Below are positions 20,910 to 32,300 of a stretch of 64,000 bases of DNA, in pieces. This DNA is from Cinclus cinclus. Lineage: Eukaryota; Chordata; Aves; Passeriformes; Cinclidae. The first letter of the stretch is position 1, and each line of letters starts with the position of its first letter. The notes beneath the pieces are model-generated. The model was given only the letters and a program-made list of their open reading frames with translations, made no database searches and was not told where the DNA came from. The DNA lies in NCBI RefSeq assembly GCF_963662255.1, contig NC_085049.1, forward strand, positions 66,263,158-66,327,157, given 5' to 3'. The translations under genes and the position numbers were made by a program.

Positions 20910-21503
20910 CCCCTGCAAGCCCCCCCAAAAACGGGGTGAGGGGGCGACTCCCCGGGTGGGGGGGCAGCGCTTGTTGGAGCCCGTGTGCCAGTTGCCTTCA
21001 GCCTGGTGTTGTGGCCATGCGGGGTGGGGACACCTCCCCAGCAGTCCAGGGATTCCTGGGGACCCCTCCCCAGCTGCTTGGAGCCCCCTTCCCAGTGTTT
21101 GGGGACCCTGCCCTACTGACCAGGAACTCCTTGAGACCTGACTCCAGTGCCCAAGGTGTCCCCACTGCCTGGGGACCCTGTTCCCCTGCCCCAGGACTCC
21201 TTGGAGACCCCTCCCCACTGCCTGGGGACCCTGTCCCACTGCCCCAGGACCTCTTGAGGATCCCTCCAGGCCCCACAGCTGGGGGGAGGCTCAGCACAGG
21301 TCAGGGGCTCAGAGCAGGTGGGGGCTCTGTGCCCACGGGCTGGAGTAGTTTGGGCAGTGCCAGCCCCTCTGGTTACCCTGCCCAGCCCTTCAGGTCACTT
21401 TGGGGTCCCCACCCCACCCCCCAGCACACCTCTCCCCTCCCCATGGGCTCTGCCCATCCCACCCCGGCTCAGCCCAAACCCAGAGGTTTCCTATAATTTT
21501 CTA

Positions 21504-21509
21504 AGTAAA
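21504..21509 (+). terminator. LMF2: Probable LMF2 variant poly(A) signal AGTAAA
   Basis: AGTAAA, a known weaker variant hexamer, in an AT-rich island (CTATAATTTTCTAAGTAAAG) about 595 nt after the stop, with GT-rich text downstream. No AATAAA was seen between the stop and MIOX on this strand. Confidence 0.55.
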
Positions 21510-21616
21510 GCCTTTGACATTCCAGCCCCACAGTTCTCCCAGGATTTGGGGGTGTCCTTGGGAGGATGACCCCAGTTTTGGGGGGGGACTGGCACGGGGG
21601 ATGCGGCAGAAGCAGA

Positions 21617-21622
21617 TTTATT
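21617..21622 (-). terminator. MIOX: MIOX poly(A) signal
   Basis: TTTATT on plus, AATAAA on the gene strand, about 60 nt past the TGA stop. The tail-to-tail spacer with LMF2 is therefore very short. Confidence 0.8.
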
Positions 21623-21680
21623 GTGGAGCCCCAGGATGGGGTCTGGGGGTGCTGTGGAGGGCCAGGCAGGGTTTGGGTGG

Positions 21681-24322
21681 TCACCAGCAGAGCTGCCCTG
21701 GGCAATACTTGTTGATGAGACCCTGGTAGTAAGCACGGAGCTGCTGCACATCAGGCAGCTCCTCCTGCTTGGTGTACAGGTCGAACTTGCTGTGGGGGCA
21801 AACAGAGGGGGTCAGGGAGAGGGGCTGGCCCCCCCAAACCCGCGGGGGGACCCGGCCGAGCCCCCATTTCCCCCCCCCCCCCCGGGTGCGCACTTGAGCT
21901 CTCGGACCCAGGGCAGCATGCGCTGGTCCTCCTCGGAGCACAGGTGTCCATAGTCGCCGTGGGCATGCCAGGGGTAGAAGGAGTGGAAGCGAACCATATA
22001 GAAGGCCTGGGGTGGGGGGGACACAGATTTAGGGTGCTCCCCCGCACCCCTAAACCTCCCGAGGGTCCCTAAACTCCCCCCAGCATGAGCTCACCTCCTT
22101 GGGCAGGGTGAAGTTGTTGAATTTCATCACTTGGTACATGTACTCTGAAAAAGGATGGGGGGGATGTGGGAGGGGCTGGACCCCCACCGGTGGGGGAGAC
22201 CCTGAGAGGGACAGAGCCCCATGGGAACTGCAGCCCCCCAGAAGAGCAGCCCCTGCCCCGCACCAAGGGCTGCAAAGGGGGGGGGGGGCGGGGGGGGGGG
22301 GGCTGGGTCATCACAGCCCCAGGGGGCACCAGGGCCCTGTTTGGGGGCAGGGAGCCCTGCCCCGAGGAGAGAACCTCCCCAAACTCACCATCGTGGCCCC
22401 AGGACATGAGGACGTTGTCCAGGCCACAGCCGGGCTGGTACATCCCGTACTCCGTACTGGGGATGGGGGGGGGGGGGGGGGGGGGGGGGTGAGGGGCTTG
22501 ATCCGATTCCCACCCACCCCCCCCCCCCCCCCCCCGGGATCTCCCGCTCACCTGTACCGGGGGTCTTTGGTGTCGGGGTTGTCGTGGAAGGTGGAGTCCC
22601 CATAAACCACCGACTTCTGCACCTTGCAACCCACTGGGAAGGTGTCCCCGACCACGGCCCACTGCCGGGGGGCAGAGGGGTCACAACACCCCCCGAGGAT
22701 CACCTGGCCTGGGCAGGAACCCCCCCTCCGAACCTCCTCTTCACCGTCCCTCTCACCTGGGGCTCCCCGAAGAGCACCAGCACCTTGCCCAGGTCGTGCA
22801 GGAGCCCCACGAGGTGGAACCAGTCTAGGAGTGAGCGGGGCCGTGTCACCCGCGGAGCTGGCGACCTCGGCGGGGACAGGCCGTGTACAGGTGGGGTCCG
22901 GTCCTACCTTTGTCGGGGTGCGCCCGGCGGATCCCCTCGGCCGTCTGGAAGGCGTGGAAGGAATTGGGGAAATCCACGTCGGGGTCCGACTCGTCCACGA
23001 GCTGATCCAGCAGCTCCAGCGCCTCCATCACGCTCATCCTCCGCAGCGAGCACGAGCCGTACTGCGCGCTCTGGGGACACGCGACACGGGGACATCGTGG
23101 GGGACACCGCCATCCCCACCCCGACACCCTCCCCGGGGCTGGGGACGGGGTGGGGTTGGTGCCCATCGGTGCCCCCCAAACGGGCTGGGATGGGGGCAGC
23201 GGGGATGGATTTGGGGTAGGAGGACTAGGACCCGCGGCTCCCACCCCCCACTGTGGTGACCCCGGGGGACACAGGGTGACATTGGGGCAGTCCCCACCTT
23301 CCTGCGGACGAACTCCACGGTCTGGTGGGTGTGCATGAGCAGGTAGGTGTTGTACACGCGGTCGATCAGCTTCCCCTCCTGCGGGGCAGCACCGGGGGCT
23401 GGGGGGGCTGCGGGGGCATCCCCCCCGTGTCCTCCCACCTGGCCTGGGGTGCCAGAGTGCCCCGCAGCTGATCCCGGCAGCAGGGCGGGACTCCAGGGAC
23501 CAATGGGACCCCAGGGTCCGGCAGCCACCCGCCCCATGCAGTCGAACCCCCCACCTCCGACGCCCAGCCGGTTTTGGGGACCCTAGGGACCCTTCCCCCC
23601 CCCCCCCCCCCCCCCCACTCACAGTGTAGTTGCGAAATTCGGTCTTTGCCTTGACGGGTTTGGGCTCCTCGGAGGAGTCGGGGCCCTGCGGGGGGCAACG
23701 CGGGACAGGGGAGAGGGATGGGAGTGGCTCAAGGGTCCCATCCTGCCCCCAGCCCGGGGACACAGGGACAGAGGGGATCAAGGGTCCTGTGCTGTTTCTC
23801 TGGCCCAGGCTCCGCGGGACAGGTACAGGAGACTGGGGACACTGCCACCGAGGAGTGACCTGGTCGCGTGGGATCGCACACACTATGGCAGGGGGTCACA
23901 GTGTCACACAAAATTACACAATGTCACACAGTGTCACACCGAGTCACAGATCACCATACACAGACGGACACGGGCGTGCTGTCCCCGATCCCTGGCAGGG
24001 TTCAGCCCAGGTTGTCCCTGGGTGGGGACAATGTTAGGGTCCCTGCTCAGCCCCGAGGGTGCTGTGAAACCCCCCCCCCAGGCCCTGATCCCCCCATCCC
24101 CACCCAGGCTGGGGACCCTCTCCTGCAAGAGGGATCCCCCTAGGCTGGGACTCTTCGGGGTGGGGTCCCTCGTGGAGTGGTATCCCCCTCCCCCCAGCAG
24201 GGAGGACGTCGCTGAGGGGGTCTCCCCTGACCCCCGGGTCTGGGGTGGCCCAGGTGTGGCTGTCCCCCCAGGTGAGTGCCCCGAGCCCCCCTGGCTGCAC
24301 TCACCGCCTGGAGGCTGCTCAT
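21681..24322 (-). CDS. MIOX: myo-Inositol oxygenase, 10 exons
   Basis: Cytosolic di-iron enzyme that cleaves myo-inositol with O2 to D-glucuronate, mainly in kidney. Coding exons (complement, gene order): 24305-24322, 23623-23685, 23298-23378, 22908-23070, 22757-22824, 22552-22661, 22389-22456, 22095-22144, 21894-22006, 21681-21789. Total 843 nt, 280 aa (human 285), all phases consistent. All iron ligands are present: His in NSFHAFQTAE, His-Asp in LLHDLGK, His in SWGHDEY, His in RFHSFYPWH and Asp in NKFDLYTK. Conserved LMHTHQTV, DESDPDVDFPNSFHAF and YCPGQLCW are also seen. The short first exon (MSSLQA) follows CCACC and is preceded by a TATA-like box. Introns carry exceptionally long G/C homopolymers. 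Confidence 0.96.
22277..22535 (+). repeat. Long G and C homopolymer runs in MIOX introns
   Basis: G12 at 22277-22288, G13 at 22290-22302, G25 at 22465-22489 and C19 at 22517-22535. A further C22 lies at 23595-23616. Run lengths are as given and may be affected by sequencing. Confidence 0.85.
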
Positions 24323-24356
24323 GGTGGCTCTGGGGCTCACGGGCCGCGGGACCCCC

Positions 24357-24460
24357 CGGTTTTATGGCGGGGGTAGCGCGGGGGACCCGCCCGGTTGTGA
24401 TTGTCCCGCGAGGACAATCGGTGACCAGTTAACCCGGCCCGGTTAATGTTTGACCCCGCG
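24357..24460 (-). promoter_or_regulatory. MIOX: MIOX core promoter with TATA-like box and HNF1-like site
   Basis: On the gene strand CCATAAAA (complement 24361-24367) lies about 40 nt upstream of the ATG, implying a very short 5' UTR. GTTAATGTTTGAC at 24442-24454 has one perfect and one partial HNF1 half-site, and GTTAAC lies at 24428-24433. Kidney-enriched HNF1 control would suit MIOX, but this is inference. Confidence 0.5.
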
Positions 24461-24619
24461 CCCGCCTGGGGGGCTGGGGGACCCTCGGGCTGAGCACCCC
24501 CAGCCCCGCTGACCCGCCGGGTGCGGAGTGACCCCGCAGAGACACGGGGAGCGGAGCCGGCCCAGTACATGGGACACTATGGGGGGCTAGGGGCAGAGCG
24601 GGGGGAACCGGGCTGGCAC

Positions 24620-25040
24620 TGCCCCGGGGTAGGCCGGACATCGGCTTGGCCGGACGGGGACAGCGCGATGGGCAAGGGTGTGACAGGGTACGGGTGGGCA
24701 CGGACACGTTTGGGCATGGCACAGACACGGCCGGACACGGGCATGTTCCCCCCTGGGGAATGTGGCAGGGGTATCAAACACATGTGGGTGTGTCCGCACT
24801 GTCCCCACTCTGTTCCCGCATCCCTGGGGACGCGGCCCCCGCCTGTCACCTCCTGCCCCTGAGGGACCATCCCTGCCCCATCCTTGTGGGATCACCGTGC
24901 CCTGTCCCATACCCCATCCCTATGGGATCACCATGCCCATCGCTGTCCCACCCCTATGGGATCACCGTGCCCCATCCCTGTGGGGTCGCTGTGCCCATCC
25001 CTATGGGATTCCCATGCCCATCCTCACCACGTTCCATCTC
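24620..25040. other. MIOX-ADM2 spacer, low-complexity repeats
   Basis: No gene seen. At 24640-24760 are GGACACGG-type repeats. At 24870-25025 are about four roughly 40-bp copies with CCCTATGGGATCACCATGCC. Confidence 0.6.
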
Positions 25041-25058
25041 GGCTCCTCACACACTTCG

Positions 25059-25064
25059 TTTATT
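25059..25064 (-). terminator. ADM2: Candidate ADM2 poly(A) signal
   Basis: AATAAA on the minus strand (TTTATT on plus), about 1.88 kb past the ADM2 stop. It is the first canonical signal noticed and implies a long 3' UTR, as in mammalian ADM2. Confidence 0.5.
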
Positions 25065-26946
25065 CCACACAAACCGGGATTCCCGGGAAGCAGCAACGCT
25101 CCGCGACCTGGGGCAGGAGGGGGTCGGGCTCATTGGGGACACCAGGGGAGGGGACAAAGGCTTGGGGACCCCCCGCGCCCCTCGGGAGCTCCACGGGGGG
25201 CTGACAAATCCTGGGACACCCATGGGGTGGACACAGCTCCGGGTGGCATCCATGGGATCGCATCCCAGAACGTCCCGGGACACCCCTACCCCTCCCCCAG
25301 GAGACACCTTGAGACATTCCTGGGACATCCTGTCCCGAAAGCTCCCAGAGGATGAACACCCAAGGGACAGCTCCGTCCATGTGGCATCCAGGGGATATCC
25401 TGTCCCAGAACCTCCCGGGACACCCCAGCTGTGCTGGGGTGCTCCTGGGAGGAATGGGGTGTTCTGGGAATGTGGATGTTCGTGGTGCTGGGGGTGCCCT
25501 GAAGTGTTTGTGGTGCTCCTGAGGATGGGGTGTTCCTGGGAATGGGGGTGCCCTGAAGTGTTTGGGGTGCTCCTGGAAGGACAGGGGTGTTCTGAAGGGA
25601 ATGGGGTGCTCTGGGAATGGGGGTACTCCTGTGGATGGGGGTACCCTGAAGTGTTTGGGGGGCTCCTGGGAGGACAGGGGTGTTCTGGAGGGAATGGGGG
25701 TGTTCCTGGGAGGATTGGGGTGGTCCGGGGGCTGGAGTGCTTCTGGGAATAGAGTGCTCTGGGAACGGGGGTGTTCACAGGAATGGGGGAAGTGCCCGGG
25801 AATACGGGTGCTCCTGGTACTGGGGGTGCCCCTGAGGAAATGGGGCTGCTCCTGAGGATGGAGTGGTCTGGGAATGGGGGTGTTCCCGGGAATATGGGTG
25901 CTCTGGAGGGAAGGGGGGGCCGCTGCTCCTGGCAGAGGGGAAGGAGGTGGGACAGTGACCTGGGGTCACACATCCCTGTCCCACCATGCCATGGGGTGAC
26001 AGTGGCACTCTGGGGTGACAGGAATGTCACATATGTCCCCCTGTGTCCATGGGCCACCAGCCTGTGTGGGGACATGATTGTGGGGGTGTCCCCGAGGGTG
26101 CAGCAGGGGACAGGTTGGACAGGACAAGGCTAAGAGGTCCAGGACAGGACCCCAACCTTTCCCCTTCCCCCCCCCCCCCCCCCCCCCCACGCTCCCCCCC
26201 CCCCCCCCCACATTTTGGGACATGTCCCTATCGCTAGCTCCTGCGGGACTCTGGGTGGCACAGCCTGGGGACAGTGGACAAGGTGTCAGGGGAGGGGACA
26301 ATGTTCATGTTGAGGACAGGACCCACCCCAGCACACAGGAAGGAACCCCAAGTGGGACCCCCCAAAGTGCTGGGGGCTGCCCTGTCCCCCTTCTCCCGAA
26401 GTGAGATCCCTGTGTCCTGTCCTTGAACCCCCACATCCCCAGTGTCACCCTGGGGGACCTGGGCAAGGACTGGGGGGCTGGGGGCTCCGGGAGAATGTTG
26501 AGTCAGCAGGAGCGTGGCCGGAGGGTCTTGCACAAGGTCCCGGTGCTGCTGTGGTCAGCAGGATTCCCGGTGGCCCTTGGACCTGCCCCGGACACATTGG
26601 CCACTGCCAGCCACCACGGGCCAACCCGGGTCACCACGGGCCGCCACCAGCCACCAGGGGCCACTCTGAGCCACCAAGAGTCACTATGGGCCATCGCCGG
26701 CCGCCGTGAGTCACTGTGGGCCACCACCAGTCCCCGTGGTGCCACCACCAGCTCCTGTGGGACATCGCTGGCCAGCGCGGGCCGCCGCTGGCCACCGGCT
26801 CGCATTCCCCGGTGCTCTGAGCTCCATCAGGAGATTGTGGCCGCAATCAGGGTGGCGGTGGCCAGGGGGCAGCGCGGGGTAGCCCGGCCACGAGTGCCCG
26901 TGGAAGAGCTTCAGAGGGTCCCGCGGGGCGGAGCCGTTCTGCCCCC
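25065..26946 (-). other. ADM2: Probable ADM2 3' UTR with minisatellites
   Basis: No coding signal. Contains GGGGTGTTCCTGGGAATGGG-type irregular repeats at 25430-25920, C22 and C16 runs at 26167-26188 and 26194-26209, and GCCACCACGGGCC-type trinucleotide-rich repeats at 26590-26790. Assignment as 3' UTR depends on the poly(A) signal at 25059. Confidence 0.45.
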
Positions 26947-28565
26947 TCAGCCGTAGCTGTGGGGGCTGTTGGGGTTCATGGGAGACGAGTCCCGGCGCCC
27001 CGACTGTCCCCGCAGCTGCCACAAGCGGTGGCTCAGGTTCTGCACCTGGCAGGTGCCCAGCACGCAGCCCACCCGCACCAGGTGTCCCCCGGCGTGGCGG
27101 CGGCCCCGGGGGTGGCGGGGGTCGTGCCGCAGGATCAGGCGCCGGGCGTGCCACGGGAGGGGGAGGGGAGCGAGCGGGCGGTGCCGGGGGGTGATCCACG
27201 GGCCGTGCCGGGCGACCAGGGCTCGGTGTCGCAGGGTCCCGAAGAGTTGCGGCACCGGGGGGTCTCTGGGGAGAGCAGGGATCCGCTCCGGGTGGCTCCG
27301 CGCCGAGGGGGGCCTGCAGGAGAGAAGGGACAGGGTCAGCGGGAAGGAGCTGCGGCACCCGGGCAGGGGGTGGCATCGCGGCAGCAGCGGGGGTGTCACC
27401 TCCTGAGCCCGGAGCCACCGCTGTGCCCGCGGCTTCCGGAGGAGGAGGAAGCAGCCGGAGCAGGGGAGCAGCCGCTACCTGCAGGCACACACGTACCCCA
27501 AGCACACGGACACGTGTCCCGCACTCACGACACCCCGGGGTACCCGCCGGTTCCCCCTGCGCCCACCCCCGGCTCCCCTCGCTCCGCCCACGCCATTCCC
27601 ACGGCCTTTGCCTTTGCCCCGGCATCCACGTGCCCCGATCAGCCGGGGGGGGGGGGGGTGGTGTCCGGCCCCAGGACACACCTCCAGTGCCACAGAACCC
27701 CCTGTGCCTCGTGCCCCTGTCCCGGGGACACCCTTTCCTTAGGGCACGCTTCCTGAGTTCCAAGGAACTCGAGCTTTTGATCCACTTACTAATCTCGTCC
27801 TTCTCGTTTCCCTTTTTTAAAAAAATATTTACTCCCCATTTAATGCTCGTCCCGTGCCCCAGAGCACCCCACCCCCAGCCCAGCCCTCGGCTCTGTGGGG
27901 TCGGGGTGCCGTGTCCCTCCCGCACCCCCGGAACCAGACGGCGATCCCCGGGCGCCGGGGCCGGCCCGGACGCGCTCCCCGAGCAGGGACACGCACACAC
28001 ACGTGTGGGGTGTGCGCACTTCACACGCTGGGGGCTGTCCCGACACCGACACCCCACAGACCTCGCCGGGCACCAACACCAGCCCTGGGGACCCCCGAGC
28101 TCCGGCACACACAAAATCTCTATCCCGGCGTGTGCCAGACCTCGGCGGCTCTGGCACGCCTGGCACCCCCGGGCGTGCCGTGACTCCATCTCGGGGGTCG
28201 GGACCCCACCGCATCCCCCAGGGGTGCGGGCCCGGGTGGAAACGGTGTCCCCGGACACCCCAGTTCCTCATTCCGGGGGGTACGGGGAGGGCGCGGAGTT
28301 GGGGTGCGGAAAAAGGGGGTGCGGGCGGGCAGGACGAGCAGGGAGGGGGTTCGGGCAGCGGCGAGGGAGGGGGGGGGTATTGTCCCGGGCAGGGGGTCGG
28401 GAGAGGGCTCGAGAGAGGTCCGGGCAGGGATCGGAGCAGGGATCAGAGCTGGGGTGCACGCAGGGTCCCTCACCTGCGGGGCGGCAGGGCCCGGCCGTGG
28501 GGCAACTCCAAAAGGCACAGCGCGAAGCTGACGCAACCCAGCGCCAGCGGGGCCGGGGTTCGCAT
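26947..28565 (-). CDS. ADM2: Adrenomedullin 2 (intermedin) precursor, 2 coding exons
   Basis: Secreted peptide of the calcitonin/CGRP family acting on CALCRL-RAMP receptors, vasodilatory in vertebrates. Coding exons complement 28474-28565 and 26947-27313, 459 nt, 152 aa (human 148). Residues 1-26 form a signal peptide (MRTPAPLALGCVSFALCLLE, then LPHGRA). An Arg/His-rich propeptide ends in RGRR, then the mature hormone begins HAGGHLVRVG. It has the disulfide ring CVLGTC, the conserved QVQNLSHRLWQL and C-terminal NSPHSYG, where the final Gly supplies the amide. Mature length is 48 residues if cut after RR, against 47 in human. A second dibasic (GRRD) lies inside. A non-coding first exon at about 28748-28803 and an acceptor just before 28597 are inferred. 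Confidence 0.95.
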
Positions 28566-28827
28566 GGCCGGACGGAACGGGACGGGACGGGCGGCGGCTG
28601 CGGGAGAGACGGAACGGGCGGTTCGGGGGGGGCTCGGCAAGGGGGGTCGCGCTGGGGTCCGGCTGCAGATCCCAGCCCCCTTCCCGTCCTCCCCCCGCTT
28701 CGTCCGTGTGCCGCAGCCCACGGGACTGCGCGGGGTCCTGGCCGTACCTGAGCGGGCTCGGGGCGCGCTGGGCTCGAGGCCGACTCTGTCCCCGCTCGGT
28801 GCTGCCGCTCCCCGCCCCGGCCCAGAT

Positions 28828-28834
28828 TAAATAT
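28828..28834 (-). promoter_or_regulatory. ADM2: ADM2 TATA box
   Basis: TATTTAA on the minus strand, in an otherwise GC-only stretch. About 25-30 nt downstream would start a short non-coding exon with donor CAG/GTACGG (GT at complement 28746-28747), fitting the inferred 5' UTR intron. Confidence 0.6.
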
Positions 28835-29358
28835 CGCCGGGGCCGGCGGGCGGGAGTAGTCCAACAGGACGGGAGGAGCCGCGGGCGGGGACAGCCCCGC
28901 ACCTCCCTCGGTTCCGCACCGGCCCCGGGCCCCCACGGCGCACCGGCTCCGCACGGGTTCCGCAACCCCCAAGTCCCGCAGCATCCCGCCCCGCACCGCC
29001 TCTCCCAGACCCGTCACTGCCCCCGGCCCCTTCGACCCCGCACCGGCTTCGCACCTTCCCCGGCCCCTCTCCAGTCCCGCAACCCCCCAGCTCCGCACCC
29101 TCCCGGTTCCGCAGCGGCCCCGGCCGCACACCTTCCCTGGCACCACCCCAGCTCTGCACCACCCCGAACCTCACCCCGGTACCGCACGTCTCCCAGCCCC
29201 ACACCGGGAAGGACCCGGGGGCAGCGGAGCCGGGGAAGCAGCGCTGGGGCTGGGGACCCGTCCGGGGAGGGCAGCAGAACTGGGATGGGATGGGGATACT
29301 GGGGGGGGTCCGGGCACCGGACCGGACTCGGTGGCGGCGGGGCCGGGTCCATGGTGGA

Positions 29359-29384
29359 CCTAACCCTAACCCTAACCCTAACCT
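29359..29384 (+). repeat. Interstitial telomere-like repeat (CCCTAA)n
   Basis: Four exact CCCTAA units in tandem, flanked by unrelated GC-rich sequence. Confidence 0.9.
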
Positions 29385-32300
29385 TGGCCCGGCCAAGCTC
29401 GGCCTTGTCCTCCCGCCTGGCACCGGCAGGAAGCGGGGACCACAGGGCCCCCCCGGGTACCCTGACATCCCCCCTTCCCCTGGCACGGAGCTCGGGGGGA
29501 CAGAGCCCACCCAGTGCAGCCCAGTGCCCCCAGTATGGACAGTCCCATCTGCCCCCGCCCCCTCAAGGTGCAGCACCCCCCCCCCCCGGCTTCTCCCGGG
29601 GCCGATTCCACGTTTTCAAGCATCACATGGGGCCTTGTAAAACAATTAAGGAATGTAAATCCTCAGCGATCAGATCGGTGCCGCACCGGTCGAGCAGCAG
29701 CTCCCCCAAACTGCGGGTGGTAGGGTTGGCAGGAGCTGGAGGGCTCCTGGGTGAGCTGGGGAGGGGTCCCCACAGCTTCCCTCGCTGGGATCCCCCAACC
29801 CCTGCTCCGGGACGGTGCTCCCGTTGAGACTGGGGAGAGGACTCCTAGGGTTGGGGGTACCCTTTCCCCCCGACGCGGCTTCCCCGGCCCGAGGGGCCGG
29901 GGGCCTCCGCGTGCCCGGAATCGCTGGGATTCTTCCGCATTATCGGGACACAAAGGCTCCACACACCCGCGCGCCGAGCGGGGGGATTTGGGGCAGCACC
30001 TGATCCCGGGGGGCTGTGGGCCGTCCGAGGCCAGCGGGACAGAGCCCTGAACCGCGATCCCCGGTTCCCGCACGGCTCCCGCATGGCTCCCGGGGAATTC
30101 CTGCGGCGTGCTGGGCTCTTCCGCTGGGCTGCTGCTGGATTGCCCCAGACAGAGAGAAAAATCCCGCCTCGAAACAACGCCGAGAGGCGCGGGTGGGGTA
30201 CGCGGGACACCCTGAGCCCTGCCCTGAGCCCGCGGCCACCACGGCGGTGTCCCCATGGCCGTGTCACCCTGTGGGATCTGGGGAGCAGATCTCAGAGAGC
30301 GACATTTGTCACCCAGCACCCCAACAGCGACCCCAGGGTCATTCCCGACTCCTGGCTGGGGCTCCCCTGCTGTCCCCGTGTGGGGCAGTGCCAGCCGCTG
30401 TCACCCCCAGGGACAAAATCACCATGCCACCAGGATCGGTATCAGCAGAATAAGCCTGGGCACGAGGAAGGGGCTCTGGAGACGTGGCAGGGGTCCAGCA
30501 AAGCCTCAGGGGCAGAACCCGTTTCTCTACCCTTCTTCTCAGGGATCACTGTTCCTGGGGCCCTGGGAAGGATCCTGGGCATTACCTCACAGTCACCGCC
30601 ACTCCGGCTGATCCGCCGGTGCCACCCCGGGGGTGCTGTCACCCAGTGGTGCCACAGCTGGAACCATACCGGGAACGGCCGTCCCCGGGTCACCTCATCT
30701 GTCCCCGGGGCCCGGTAGTGCTTTCCCTCTTCCTCTCTGCTGGCTCCCGGCCCTGGGAACCCTGGAGGTTTTAATTAGCTTAATTGCCTGCTGGCTGATG
30801 CCCCGGGGCAGGGAGGGGGCTGGAAGCAGCATCCGCAGTCCCGCTCCCCTCACTCGCTCCCCAAAAAGCGCCTCTGAGTGCTGGGACCCTCCAGGGCTGC
30901 CCACCCTGTCCCGGAGCAACACCTGCCCTGTCCCGGCAGGGCCGGGGGCACAGCCAGGACCCTCACACCGAGGGGCCGCTACCCAATCCCTGAGCCCATC
31001 GGGACCCCCAAAGTGCCCACCCACGGTCCCGGAGTCATGTCCTGCTGCGGGACAGTGACAGAGCTGCTCTAGGACATTGGGCTCCCTGTGCGGAGAACTT
31101 CGGGAATTCTCCCGGGTGTGGCCGGGAGATGGAAGGAACCGCGTCTTCCGGCCTGCAGAGGGGGACACGTGAGTGTCCCCAGGGTCCCCAATGCCACCAG
31201 CATCCCCAGTATTCCCACTATCCCCAGTGTTCCCAGTGATCCCAGCATCTGCAGGAACGTCAGCGTCCCCAGTGTCCTCAGGGTCCCCAGTGTCACACCA
31301 GGGTCTCCAACATCTTCAGGAACGCCAGGATCCCCAGGGTCCCCAGTAGCAGCTCTTGCACGAGAGAATCCCGGGCACATGGCACCACTGTGCTCTGCAC
31401 GTGCCTTGTGTCCCCGTGCCCGCGGTCCCGTTCCTGTCGCCACCCCGTGTCCTGTGCCACGGGGCTCCCTGTGCCCACTGCGGCCACTGCGAGTCCTGCA
31501 CCGCCCCTGCTCCCTTGTCACCTGCTGCCACCACGGGTGACATCCCTGCAGTGCCAGTCCCTGCGGTACCGGTGCCAATCCCTGCCAGTTCCAATTCCAG
31601 CAGATCCCAGGGTGTCCCCCCCGTGCCCGTCCCACTCTGGCACGGGACAGGTCACACCCCACACGCCCCCGGGCGCTCCCAGGGTAGATCAGCCCGGTTT
31701 TCCTGTTCCCACCCCCGGCACCGCTCCTGTCCCAGGTCCCCGCTGTCACCTTTTGCCGGGTACCCGTCCCGCGGGCTGTCCCCGGGCTGTCACCCTGCTG
31801 ATGGTCATCCCCGGCCCCTGTCACTGTCCCATGGGGTCAGACCCAACACCCACCGGGTCTCCCCTGCTCTGTGCGCCCACACAGCCCCCAAGCTGGGATC
31901 CAGGTGCGGGTCCAGCCCCTGCGGGCGGGGACACAGCAATGCAGGCACAGGGGATATGGGGACATGGGGACGGCCACCCCCGGTGCCAGCCACCCCCAGC
32001 ACTCTGGAGCGGGCCCCCAGCTGATGACCGAGCCGTGCCGGAATGGGCACATGGCACAGGGACATCTACGGCTCGATGCCACCCGTCAGCACTGGCCCAA
32101 CACCTTGGGAACTGCGGGTGTCCCCAAGAACTTCCCGTGCTGTGGAACCCCCCCCTTTCCCAGGTGGGATGTGCCCGAGAGCAGGGCCCAGGCTGGTGTG
32201 CGGGAGCGAGGGTCTCTGTGGGGACCCCGCAGCGGTACCGGGGACGATGCCCGTGCACGGCACGGAGCCAGCCATGTCCAGACGCTGCACATGTCCCTAC

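Noticed and set aside
24646..25752. 368-aa plus-strand frame between MIOX and ADM2
   Set aside because: Consists of minisatellite translation (WGCPEVFGVLL-type repeats); no start context or family.
26711..28258. 515-aa minus-strand frame over ADM2
   Set aside because: Out of frame with the hormone sequence and crosses the ADM2 intron; compositional.
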